Assembly (NCBI GenBank): GCA_003564735.1
Contig: PXEK01000346.1
Coordinates: 1-6,022 of the forward strand
Direction of reading: 5' to 3'
DNA length: 6,022 nt
From: Cryomorphaceae bacterium
GTDB lineage: Bacteria; Bacteroidota; Bacteroidia; Flavobacteriales_G; Salibacteraceae
In this document: piece by piece, positions 1-5,099 of the stretch
Layout of the letters: every line of letters begins with the position of its first letter
Position numbering within the stretch: position 1 is the stretch's first letter
Notes under the pieces: generated by a model
Told to the model about the DNA's origin: nothing
Database searches by the model: none
What the model saw: the letters and a program-made list of their open reading frames with translations, nothing else
Made by a program: the position numbers and the translations under genes

Positions 1-29
1 GATACAAATGCAAAAATAATATATATCCA

Positions 30-236
30 ATGAGAACACAATTTGTAACAGACGATCACGGTAAAAAACTCGCAATCATTCTTCCTATCAAGGAGTACAA
101 AAAAATGATGGATAATTTAGAAGAACTGGAAGACATTAAACTCTATGATGCAGCCAAAAAAGGCAAGCAGGAGTTTATAGATGCCGAAGAGGCTTTCAGG
201 GAGATTGAAAAAAAACGCGGACGAAAACAAAAGTGA
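30..236 (+). CDS. Type II antitoxin, Phd/YefM-like (68 aa)
   Basis: Likely antitoxin that binds and neutralises the RelE/ParE-like toxin encoded immediately downstream and, as is usual for the family, represses its own operon. The N-terminal half (residues 1-35) has the look of a Phd/YefM-type DNA-binding and dimerisation region, with a TDDHGKKLAIILPIKEYKKM pattern in which a short beta-strand is followed by a helix. The C-terminal half is highly charged, with many Glu and Lys residues and an EAFREIEKKRGRK tail, as expected for a flexible toxin-wrapping segment. The length is normal for this group. The stop TGA overlaps the toxin start (234-236 against ATG at 236), a typical coupled arrangement. 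There is no Shine-Dalgarno; the upstream 29 bases are AT-rich. Assignment to the antitoxin role is firm from context, the exact subfamily less so. Confidence 0.88.
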   Translation: MRTQFVTDDHGKKLAIILPIKEYKKMMDNLEELEDIKLYDAAKKGKQEFIDAEEAFREIEKKRGRKQK

Positions 237-484
237 TGTACAAAGTTCGTGTGGAGCGCAAAGCGCAGAAAAAGCTTTCTAAAATTCCGGAACCGTATTA
301 TTCCAATCTCAAAACTGCCATACTGGACTTGGGTAACAACCCACGCCCGCAGGGCTATAAAAAGCTAAAAGGCAGGGACGGTTACCGCATTCGTGTTGCT
401 AATTATCGCATTATTTACGAGATTCAGGACAGTGTTCTTTTGGTGGATGTGATTGATTTGGGTCACAGGAAGGATGTTCATTGA
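236..484 (+). CDS. RelE/ParE family toxin (82 aa)
   Basis: Probable toxin of the type II module formed with the preceding gene; RelE relatives cleave mRNA on the ribosome, ParE relatives poison gyrase, and sequence alone does not separate them here. Seen: a basic N-terminal region with helices (residues 5-33), then the core KKLKGRDGYRIRVANYRIIYEI (residues 42-63, a run of beta-strands rich in Arg) and the C-terminal strand ending GHRKDVH (76-82). This is the classic RelE-fold layout at the usual length. I chose ATG at 236; a GTG one codon earlier (233) is also possible and would give a 4-base overlap with the antitoxin. Oddity: many family members end HRKDVY followed by one or more residues, and that Tyr is often taken as functionally important; here the equivalent position is His (codon CAT, 479-481) and is the last residue. 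The gene is otherwise intact. Confidence 0.88.
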   Translation: MYKVRVERKAQKKLSKIPEPYYSNLKTAILDLGNNPRPQGYKKLKGRDGYRIRVANYRIIYEIQDSVLLVDVIDLGHRKDVH

Positions 485-512
485 AAGCCCCAAGTGGTGA
501 ACTCGGGCTTTT
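484..512 (+). terminator. Hairpin terminator of the toxin-antitoxin operon
   Basis: AAAGCCC (484-490) is complementary to GGGCTTT (505-511), with a second short pairing inside it, AGT (493-495) with ACT (501-503) around the loop GGTGA. The 3' arm runs into a short T tract (509-512). The stem begins on the last base of the toxin stop codon. The A-rich 5' arm also allows weak termination on the opposite strand. The T tract is short, so efficiency is uncertain. Confidence 0.6.
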
Positions 513-514
513 CT

Positions 515-838
515 ATACAACCCTTAACCGAGATAATCAAGATCATAGCTCGAAAGGACATTAAATATTCTAACTCCCCTGTAGAAGCCGTGATCAAGAT
601 CGTGAAACGATACCTGCGAATTGAAAAGCCGACTACATTTGACGGAATCAAAAAATGCTTAACATCGGCAGTTGAGGACTACAATAAAAAAAGACCGCAT
701 TGTTCGTTGAACGGGCTGACACCGTATGAATCCTATACAAATCCGGATCTCAAACTAAACTTTCAACCCCTCAAGCAAAAAGCCAAAACGGCAAGAATAG
801 AGCAAAATAAAGAGTTAAACTGTACAGTGTGCGAGTAA
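515..838 (+). pseudogene. C-terminal remnant of an IS3-like DDE transposase (integrase core)
   Basis: The frame open up to 838 encodes the end of an integrase-type transposase. Recognisable segments are IARKDIKYSNSPVEAVIK, in which the Glu (codon 584-586) matches the third catalytic acidic residue of the DDE triad, and VEDYNKKRPHCSLNGLTPYESY, the usual end of the rve domain (pairing of 'N.KRPH..L.GLTP.E.Y'). The first two Asp residues and the helix-turn-helix part or orfA are absent: upstream of codon 515 lie the toxin gene and its terminator. Only about 108 codons of a protein normally near 270-300 residues remain, so it cannot be an active transposase. There is no credible start codon within the homologous part; the GTG at 494 lies in the terminator hairpin. 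I see no terminal inverted repeats. Downstream residues (KQKAKTARIEQNKELNCTVCE) are not recognisable as a domain. Confidence 0.8.
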
Positions 839-958
839 GAAGACAATCCCTCACGTAACAGCATCCAAACACTTTACTTTTTTCAAAACTCCTCCCGTTA
901 AAAATATAACCTACCTCAATTTTGCCGACACAAATCAGAAAAAATCACCCAAAAGTGT

Positions 959-990
959 AATCCGATATATCGGAAGGTTTATTCCGGATT
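959..990. repeat. Nested palindromes with mutually exclusive pairings
   Basis: TCCGATATATCGGA (961-974) is a perfect 14-base palindrome. It overlaps AATCCG (959-964), which is complementary to CGGATT (985-990), and CGGAA (971-975), which is complementary to TTCCG (982-986). As RNA only one of these folds can form at a time; as DNA the palindrome is a possible dimeric protein site. No function is assigned. Confidence 0.6.
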
Positions 991-1213
991 CCTTGTGGAT
1001 GTAGCACTCCTAATGGTCGGAACGCGTCAACGCCCTGCGAAACACCTTTTGCTGACCGTAAGCCCGGGGGGATACGTCACTACTTACCAAATCAAATGCC
1101 GTATTTCGGGGTAAGAGAACAAAAGCCCGATGCCATAAACTCTATGAAAATTTGAATTAATCTGCTCTGCCGGACTTCATTTTCTAGGCATTAATATTAT
1201 TCTTGCCGCGACT

Positions 1214-1231
1214 TAAAGGGGTAGCCCTTTA
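1214..1231 (-). terminator. Small stem-loop downstream of the HPt gene
   Basis: TAAAGGG (1214-1220) and CCCTTTA (1225-1231) form a 7-bp stem with a 4-base loop, 22 bases beyond the stop codon of the HPt gene. Neither strand has a T tract after the stem, so a classic Rho-independent terminator is doubtful; it may instead stabilise the transcript end or be the end of the non-coding block to its left. Confidence 0.3.
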
Positions 1232-1253
1232 TAGAAAATAAAGCTTCCGAATA

Positions 1254-1628
1254 TTACAACGAACCGTTGTTCCCCTTCTCCACCTCTTCCAAATCAGTAC
1301 GCATTTGATCTACCACTGTTGGCAATACGTCATTAAACTCAAGCACGTATTCCTTCATCGAATCTGCTGAACCTCCCTTTTTACACAACTTCTCAAACTC
1401 CTCTACTTTTTGTGAGAAAGAAGGAACTTTTACGGTGTTTATTGTGGATTTTAATTTGTGCAACTCTGAAACGAGTTTTTCCCGCTCATTGGATTGAAAG
1501 TACTTGTTGATGTTGTCCAGCGACTCCGGAACGGTTTCGATAAACAAAATCATTAGCTGTCGGGTGAATTCTTGATTCCCGCCTGACATTTCTTCAACAA
1601 AACCTAAATCGTATAACTTTTCACTCAT
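1254..1628 (-). CDS. Stand-alone histidine phosphotransfer (HPt) protein
   Basis: Probable cytoplasmic phosphorelay intermediate that accepts a phosphoryl group on a His from one receiver domain and passes it to another. Seen: an all-helical 124-residue protein; the segment ELHKLKSTINTVKVPSF contains the HPt signature (family form AHxLKGxxxxxG), with the phosphorylatable His at residue 57 (codon 1460-1458) and the conserved Lys three residues later at residue 60. Here the Gly of LKG is Ser. An N-terminal stretch, GFVEEMSGGNQEFTRQLMILFIETVPESL, resembles the first HPt helices (quoted as key pattern: GGN..F...L...F.E..P). The length fits a single-domain HPt. Start: the ATG at 1628 is chosen over a TTG at 1643, because a -7 box at 1655-1648 would place transcription start close to 1641. 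No kinase or receiver gene is in the window, so partners are unknown. Confidence 0.82.
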   Translation of the reverse strand: MSEKLYDLGFVEEMSGGNQEFTRQLMILFIETVPESLDNINKYFQSNEREKLVSELHKLKSTINTVKVPSFSQKVEEFEKLCKKGGSADSMKEYVLEFNDVLPTVVDQMRTDLEEVEKGNNGSL

Positions 1629-1647
1629 GTAATGAGATTTCAATGGT

Positions 1648-1679
1648 CAAAAGTAAAAAAATAACTCGCTTACTTACAA
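1648..1679 (-). promoter_or_regulatory. Bacteroidetes-type promoter of the HPt gene
   Basis: Read on the minus strand, TACTTTTG (1655-1648) matches the Bacteroidetes sigma-A -7 consensus TAnnTTTG exactly, and a -33 TTG lies at 1679-1677 with a 21-base spacer, inside the accepted 17-23 range. Transcription should begin about 6-7 bases after the box, giving a leader of only about 13 bases before ATG 1628. It lies in the 80-base gap after the secreted-protein gene, so the HPt gene can be expressed separately from the envelope operon. Confidence 0.6.
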
Positions 1680-1708
1680 CACTCCCCGTATTTATTTTCG
1701 GTTGTACC

Positions 1709-2356
1709 TCAACGGCGCAACATGACCTTTTTCGCTATTGCTTTGTTCTCATGCATAGCTCGCAGTATAAAAATACCGTCGTTTTTCACTCGGGGTATAA
1801 ACCTTTCGCCTTCATAGGTTTGCAGCACTGTACCCGAAAGGTCAAACAATTGCCAGGTCACGCTTTTTGGCATTGAGCCGGTCAAATAAAAGGCTCTGCC
1901 CTCATTTATAATGGAATAGTCGTCATTTTGGTTACGTTCGGCAATGCTGTTGGTTTGGTCGGTGAGCACTTGCGTGATACACACTTTGTGATTGGAGGTT
2001 ATGGAATCTGCGGGGAAATCAAATTCGGCACACACTTGAAATGAGTCGGGACGCAAAAACATAAACGGAGGCGACAACAAACGAAAGGTATCGCCCACGG
2101 GCCACTCCAACTCGTAACGCGCGGGAACGCTTTGGCCTTGAACCGTCCAAATAATACTGACTTCGGTATTTTCGGGAAGGGCTTCGGGACCGTTGTTTGT
2201 GCTTACGGCTCTGTACCTCACGTTTTCATTTAGTTGAGGTTCGCTGAGCGGCACAATGTCCTCCATGTGTAAATCGGCGTTTTGGGTTCTGACCAAAAAC
2301 ACACAAAGCATATTGCAAATTACGGAGAGTAAAAGTATTTTATGAAGCGGTTGCAT
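1709..2356 (-). CDS. Secreted protein with type IX sorting domain (215 aa)
   Basis: Likely exported protein of unknown function that crosses the inner membrane by Sec and the outer membrane by the type IX (Por) system. Seen: an N-terminal signal peptide (residues 1-25; MQPLHK then a hydrophobic stretch LLLSVICNMLCVFLV); a middle part (about 45-135) of alternating beta-strands resembling an Ig/CARDB-like adhesion fold, with two Cys (109 and 126) that could form a disulfide; and a C-terminal region (about 146-215) with the pattern of a type A sorting domain: TWQLFDLSGTVLQTY, then DGIFILRAMHENKAIAKKVML. The last gene of the three-gene envelope operon: its ATG lies 17 nt inside the upstream glycosyltransferase gene, so translation is probably coupled. 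At 215 residues it is small for a type IX cargo and contains no recognisable enzyme domain. The sorting domain call is from pattern, not from a profile search. Confidence 0.75.
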   Translation of the reverse strand: MQPLHKILLLSVICNMLCVFLVRTQNADLHMEDIVPLSEPQLNENVRYRAVSTNNGPEALPENTEVSIIWTVQGQSVPARYELEWPVGDTFRLLSPPFMFLRPDSFQVCAEFDFPADSITSNHKVCITQVLTDQTNSIAERNQNDDYSIINEGRAFYLTGSMPKSVTWQLFDLSGTVLQTYEGERFIPRVKNDGIFILRAMHENKAIAKKVMLRR

Positions 2357-3485
2357 GAGTTGAGTTTTTTTGCGACGTAAAGGCTACGGCGTGTTTAACA
2401 AAGGTACTCCACAGGTATTTTTCTTTCTCCACGGCCACGGCGCGGGAAAATGAGGAGTACCGTTTTTCATCATAAAAGGCAGCAACGGCACGGGCTATGG
2501 CATCGGGATTTTTGGGCACTACGTACCCCACTTTTTCATGCGGAACAAACTCTTTTAAGCCGCCCACATCGGTTACGAGCATGGGCACATCAAACCAATA
2601 GGCGATTTGGGTAATACCGCTTTGACTTGCCGAGTGGTAGGTTTGCGCCACCAAATCAGCCGCACAAAAGTAGCTTTTCACCTGACTTTCAGGAATGAAC
2701 CTGTTTTCAAATATCACCCTACCTTGTAAGTTTAACCGGTTAACAAGGTCAATATATTTTTCGGGGTCATCATAAAACTCGCCCACTATGAGGAGTTTGG
2801 TTTTGCGATTTTTAAGGGTGCTTGTGCCAAATGCTTTGAGCAATAAATCCAACCCTTTGTAGGCGCGCACTAAACCAAAAAACAACACGTACTCCGCATC
2901 TTGCTCCAGATTGAGCAATTCCCGAGCCTCTTTTTTACTCATTTTTTCTCCAAACTGTTCGTTTACGGGATGCGGGAGGTAAATGCAGGGCTTGCGAGTG
3001 AATTGCTCCAACTCGGTTTTTACGGTGCTTGAAAGGGTGATGAAGTTGTCACAACCTTTGATAAAGTACTTGGTGAGTGCGGTATCGCCGGGGCGTTTTT
3101 CGTGAGGAATCACATTATCGGTAATACCCGTAACAAGGGCGTGCTTTTTTAATCCTGCCGCAACGGTTCCCAATGCCGGCGCCATAAAGGGCAGCCAGTA
3201 GCGAATGAAAACCCTGTCGGGCTGAAAGGTTTTTATTTTCGCAATGGTTTTGTACCACGTCAAGGGATTAATTGAGGATAAGGTGCTTTGAATGTTCAAG
3301 TCTGCGGGAGCTTCTTCTTCACTCAACTGAGATTTACCCGGAAACAAAAAACCGGGGTATTGATAGCTGAATGAGTAAATGACTACCTCATGTCCCGCTT
3401 TTTGCAGACTGCGGGCAAAAACCTCATTTGTGGATGCAATGCCGCCTCTTAAGGGGTGAGCCGGACCTACGATGGCGATTTTCAT
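2340..3485 (-). CDS. GT4-type glycosyltransferase (381 aa)
   Basis: Likely retaining GT-B glycosyltransferase using a nucleotide-sugar donor at the cytoplasmic face of the membrane, for surface polysaccharide, LPS or protein glycan assembly; acceptor unknown. Seen: an N-terminal Rossmann half beginning MKIAIVGPAHPLRGGIA with the acceptor-side GG loop (Gly14-Gly15); a hinge near residue 170-195; a C-terminal donor half starting YVLFFGLVRAYKGLDLLLKAF, with the donor-phosphate Arg207 and Lys210; then SASQSGITQIAYWFDVPML (285-303) and TDVGGLKEFV. The usual EX7E catalytic motif of GT4 is not present: Gln293 (in TQIAY) stands where the second Glu is expected. I recognise this substitution as common in a Bacteroidetes subgroup, so activity is still likely. 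Start: ATG 3485 is preferred over an upstream in-frame TTG/ATG reading because residues before it do not belong to the fold. Stop lies 17 nt inside the next gene. Confidence 0.88.
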   Translation of the reverse strand: MKIAIVGPAHPLRGGIASTNEVFARSLQKAGHEVVIYSFSYQYPGFLFPGKSQLSEEEAPADLNIQSTLSSINPLTWYKTIAKIKTFQPDRVFIRYWLPFMAPALGTVAAGLKKHALVTGITDNVIPHEKRPGDTALTKYFIKGCDNFITLSSTVKTELEQFTRKPCIYLPHPVNEQFGEKMSKKEARELLNLEQDAEYVLFFGLVRAYKGLDLLLKAFGTSTLKNRKTKLLIVGEFYDDPEKYIDLVNRLNLQGRVIFENRFIPESQVKSYFCAADLVAQTYHSASQSGITQIAYWFDVPMLVTDVGGLKEFVPHEKVGYVVPKNPDAIARAVAAFYDEKRYSSFSRAVAVEKEKYLWSTFVKHAVAFTSQKNSTHATAS

Positions 3486-3501
3486 ATTGGGGGGTTTGAG
3501 G

Positions 3502-4002
3502 TTATTTTCTCGACAGAACAATAGGGTCAGAATCGGCAGGAAAACTTTTATTGAGCGCCCTGTCAACAAGCACCGCCCTGAACTTGATAGTGTCTAAATC
3601 GGGATCAAAAGCAGAGGCGTCAATAAATTTTTCAATTTCACCTTCAACGGGTCGGCTGCGACCGTCATCAAAAATACGCCTGATTCGGTCATTAAGCCCG
3701 GGGCCGTCACCAAAGTCGTATAGTTGCCATTCGCCGTTTTCCATAAAATACAAATCTACCCAAAAGTTGAAAAAGTACTCACTGTCGCGGTCAAACGGCG
3801 GATCATCATCTGACGACTCCAGCCCGATGTTTCCCTCGCAATCCGTAAAATCATACACCAGCAAAAACGTATCGGGCATAATGCGCTCAAAACGATTATA
3901 TTCAATTACGGGAATATCCTCTTCGCAGGGCTCCTTTGTACAGGCAGTGTGTAAATAAAGCACTGTGAGGACTAAAAACAATAACTTTGCGGTGTTTTTC
4001 AT
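3502..4002 (-). CDS. Small acidic Bacteroidetes lipoprotein (166 aa)
   Basis: Probable outer-membrane or periplasmic lipoprotein; biochemical function unknown. Seen: a lipoprotein signal peptide with a Lys-containing n-region, a hydrophobic core and lipobox LHTAC, so Cys21 is the acylated residue of the mature protein. The mature part is rich in Asp and Glu: YDFTDCEGNIGLESSDDD (50-67) recalls the D-x-DG-DIG-like loop that I associate with a family of small Bacteroidetes lipoproteins, where it may bind Ca2+. Further on, VEGEIEKFIDAS followed by IKFRAVLVDRALNKS is consistent with beta-sandwich strands, the last with a DRALN.S pattern typical of that family. Start: ATG 4002 begins the signal peptide directly; longer readings upstream run antisense to the LuxE-like gene. 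First gene of the envelope operon, with 16 nt to the glycosyltransferase. Divergent to the LuxE-like gene with 39 nt between the two start codons. Confidence 0.85.
   Translation of the reverse strand: MKNTAKLLFLVLTVLYLHTACTKEPCEEDIPVIEYNRFERIMPDTFLLVYDFTDCEGNIGLESSDDDPPFDRDSEYFFNFWVDLYFMENGEWQLYDFGDGPGLNDRIRRIFDDGRSRPVEGEIEKFIDASAFDPDLDTIKFRAVLVDRALNKSFPADSDPIVLSRK
3982..3989 (+). promoter_or_regulatory. -7 box of a probable LuxE-like gene promoter
   Basis: TAACTTTG (3982-3989), followed by C, matches the Bacteroidetes -7 consensus TAnnTTTG exactly. It lies inside the 5' end of the divergent lipoprotein gene. No TTG is found at the -33 position, which is a weakness. Transcription would begin near 3996 and give a leader of about 46 bases to the TTG start at 4042. 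Confidence 0.45.
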
Positions 4003-4012
4003 CGGCACGAAA
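3994..4012. repeat. Copy 1 of a 19-base near-identical element
   Basis: GTTTTTCATCGGCACGAAA; it differs from copy 2 (5030-5048) at one position (C against G). On the minus strand it covers the lipoprotein start: ATG AAA AAC (4002-3994) and nine upstream bases. It ends 29 bases before the TTG start of the LuxE-like gene on the plus strand. Confidence 0.6.
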
Positions 4013-4041
4013 TTATTAAATAATAAAGTAACACATCGGTT

Positions 4042-5025
4042 TTGTTCAAAACAAAAGACTTTTGGAACATAGATAACGAGGCTGCCTTTGCCGATGTTGC
4101 TCTCAAGGTATTTCATTTTCAAGCCAAAAACATACCGCCCTACCGCAGGTTTTTGGAATTGCTTAACATTAACCCCGCCGCGGTGAGTCATTACGGCGAA
4201 ATACCGCACCTGCCCGTAGAAGCTTTTAAAAAGCATCTCATTTATCCCGATACCGTAGCCAAACCGCAAACGGTATTTTCATCAAGCGGCACCACGGGAA
4301 GTGAAAACTCAAAACATTACGTTTACGACACCGGCGTTTATGAAGCAAGTTTTTTACACGGTTTTGAACGTATGTACGGCAGTATAACCAATTATGCGAT
4401 TTTGGGATTGTTGCCCGGGTATCTCGAACGCCCCGATGCCTCATTGGTGTATATGGTAGATTCCCTCATCAAAAAAACTAAAAACGAGCACAGCGGCTTT
4501 TACCTATACAACCACAACGAGCTCCACGAAAAATTACAACTGCTGGAAAAAAGAAAACAAAAAACACTGCTTATCGGGGTGAGCTTTGCGCTGTTGGACT
4601 TTATGGAGACTTTCCCTCAAAAGTTAAAGCACACCCTAATCATGGAAACGGGCGGTATGAAGGGAAGGCGAAAGGAGATGATCAAAGAGGAATTACACGC
4701 AACCCTCAAAAAGGGATTCGGCGTAAAAACCATTCACAGCGAGTACGGAATGACGGAGTTATTGTCGCAGGCTTACTCTATGGGTCAGAACCGATTTACA
4801 ACTCCGCCCTGGATGAAAATCAGCATTCGTGATATTTACGATCCGTTTCAACGGTTAGGACACAAGCAAACGGGCGGTATCAACATTATTGATTTGGCCA
4901 ATGTGTATTCATGCAGTTTTTTATCTACGCATGATTTGGGAAAAACCTATGCAGACGATTCTTTTGAGGTATTGGGCAGGTATGATCACAGTGATGTGCG
5001 AGGTTGTAATTTAATGGTGGAGTAA
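4042..5025 (+). CDS. LuxE-like acyl-adenylating protein (327 aa)
   Basis: Member of the acyl-protein synthetase/LuxE family (related to the ANL adenylate-forming enzymes). LuxE itself activates fatty acid as acyl-AMP and passes it to LuxC reductase; the partner here is unknown. Seen: the phosphate-binding loop SSSGTTGS at residues 80-87, as in ANL enzymes; METGGMKGRR at 201-210; SEYGMTEL at 233-240, matching the ANL Y-G-x-T-E core; and the C-terminal DLANVYSCSFLSTHDLG and GRYDHSDVRGCNLM (312-325), where the HDLG and GR.D.. patterns close the active site. Length is normal for the family. Start: an in-frame stop at 4024 leaves no ATG before residue 110, and the only candidate that gives the expected N-terminus is TTG at 4042. 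No luxC, luxD, luxA or luxB gene is present, so bioluminescence is not implied. Divergent from the envelope operon; followed by the decarboxylase after 74 nt. Confidence 0.88.
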   Translation: MFKTKDFWNIDNEAAFADVALKVFHFQAKNIPPYRRFLELLNINPAAVSHYGEIPHLPVEAFKKHLIYPDTVAKPQTVFSSSGTTGSENSKHYVYDTGVYEASFLHGFERMYGSITNYAILGLLPGYLERPDASLVYMVDSLIKKTKNEHSGFYLYNHNELHEKLQLLEKRKQKTLLIGVSFALLDFMETFPQKLKHTLIMETGGMKGRRKEMIKEELHATLKKGFGVKTIHSEYGMTELLSQAYSMGQNRFTTPPWMKISIRDIYDPFQRLGHKQTGGINIIDLANVYSCSFLSTHDLGKTYADDSFEVLGRYDHSDVRGCNLMVE

Positions 5026-5029
5026 GGTT

Positions 5030-5048
5030 GTTTTTCATCGGCAGGAAA
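5030..5048. repeat. Copy 2 of a 19-base near-identical element
   Basis: GTTTTTCATCGGCAGGAAA, 18 of 19 bases the same as 3994-4012. It lies five bases after the stop of the LuxE-like gene and ends 51 bases before the decarboxylase start. On the minus strand it again contains ATGAAAAAC, but no protein-like frame follows it here. Confidence 0.6.
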
Positions 5049-5099
5049 CATATAACTATTTTGGTCGGGATGCGTTAACAAACCACCAAAAACAAACTC

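Larger units (their letters stand above)
839..1253. other. Gene-free region with several complementary segments; possible structured RNA
   Basis: No frame here has both a plausible start and protein-like content. The block has many short complementary pairs: the palindrome at 961-974; CGGAA 971-975 with TTCCG 982-986; ATGGTCGG 1013-1020 with CTGACCGT 1052-1059 (8 pairs including two G-U); CTTACC 1083-1088 with GGTAAG 1110-1115; AAAT 1094-1097 with ATTT 1103-1106; TCGGG 1106-1110 with CCCGA 1126-1130; ATGCC 1130-1134 with GGCAT 1187-1191; GAAAAT 1146-1151 with ATTTTC 1179-1184. A one-mismatch -7-like box (CAATTTTG, 917-924) sits ahead of the block but has no clear TTG partner. This could be a non-coding RNA of roughly 250-300 nt on the plus strand, or a non-coding repeat. 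It does not match tmRNA, RNase P RNA or SRP RNA signatures that I can recognise, and I cannot exclude chance pairings. Confidence 0.35.

Noticed and set aside
4..11. TACAAATG as a possible -7 box for the toxin-antitoxin operon.
   Set aside because: Only TA and TG match TAnnTTTG, and the -33 region lies outside the window.
932..1152. Two overlapping open frames in the non-coding block (about 932-1111 and 961-1152).
   Set aside because: Neither has a start codon at a sensible place, both are under 65 codons, and both being open at once fits a GC-rich structured sequence better than a gene.
1160..1180. AAGTCCGG on the minus strand as the RNase P RNA P4 signature.
   Set aside because: The surrounding GAGGAA...GGGC context and the paired distal ACAGNRA motif are not found.
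1643..1876. Plus-strand frame overlapping the end of the secreted-protein gene.
   Set aside because: It lies antisense to a gene with a clear signal peptide and sorting domain; its own product has no recognisable feature.
3532..3543. Third partial copy (ATCGGCAGGAAA) of the 19-base element.
   Set aside because: Only 12 bases match, and it lies within lipoprotein coding sequence; likely chance.
3551..3958. Plus-strand frame of 135 codons with many Ser residues.
   Set aside because: Mirror of the Asp/Glu-rich lipoprotein coding strand; composition is explained by the antisense reading.
5028..5063. TTG 5028-5030 with TATTTTG 5057-5063 as a decarboxylase promoter.
   Set aside because: The box is one base short of TAnnTTTG and the spacer of 26 exceeds the usual range.
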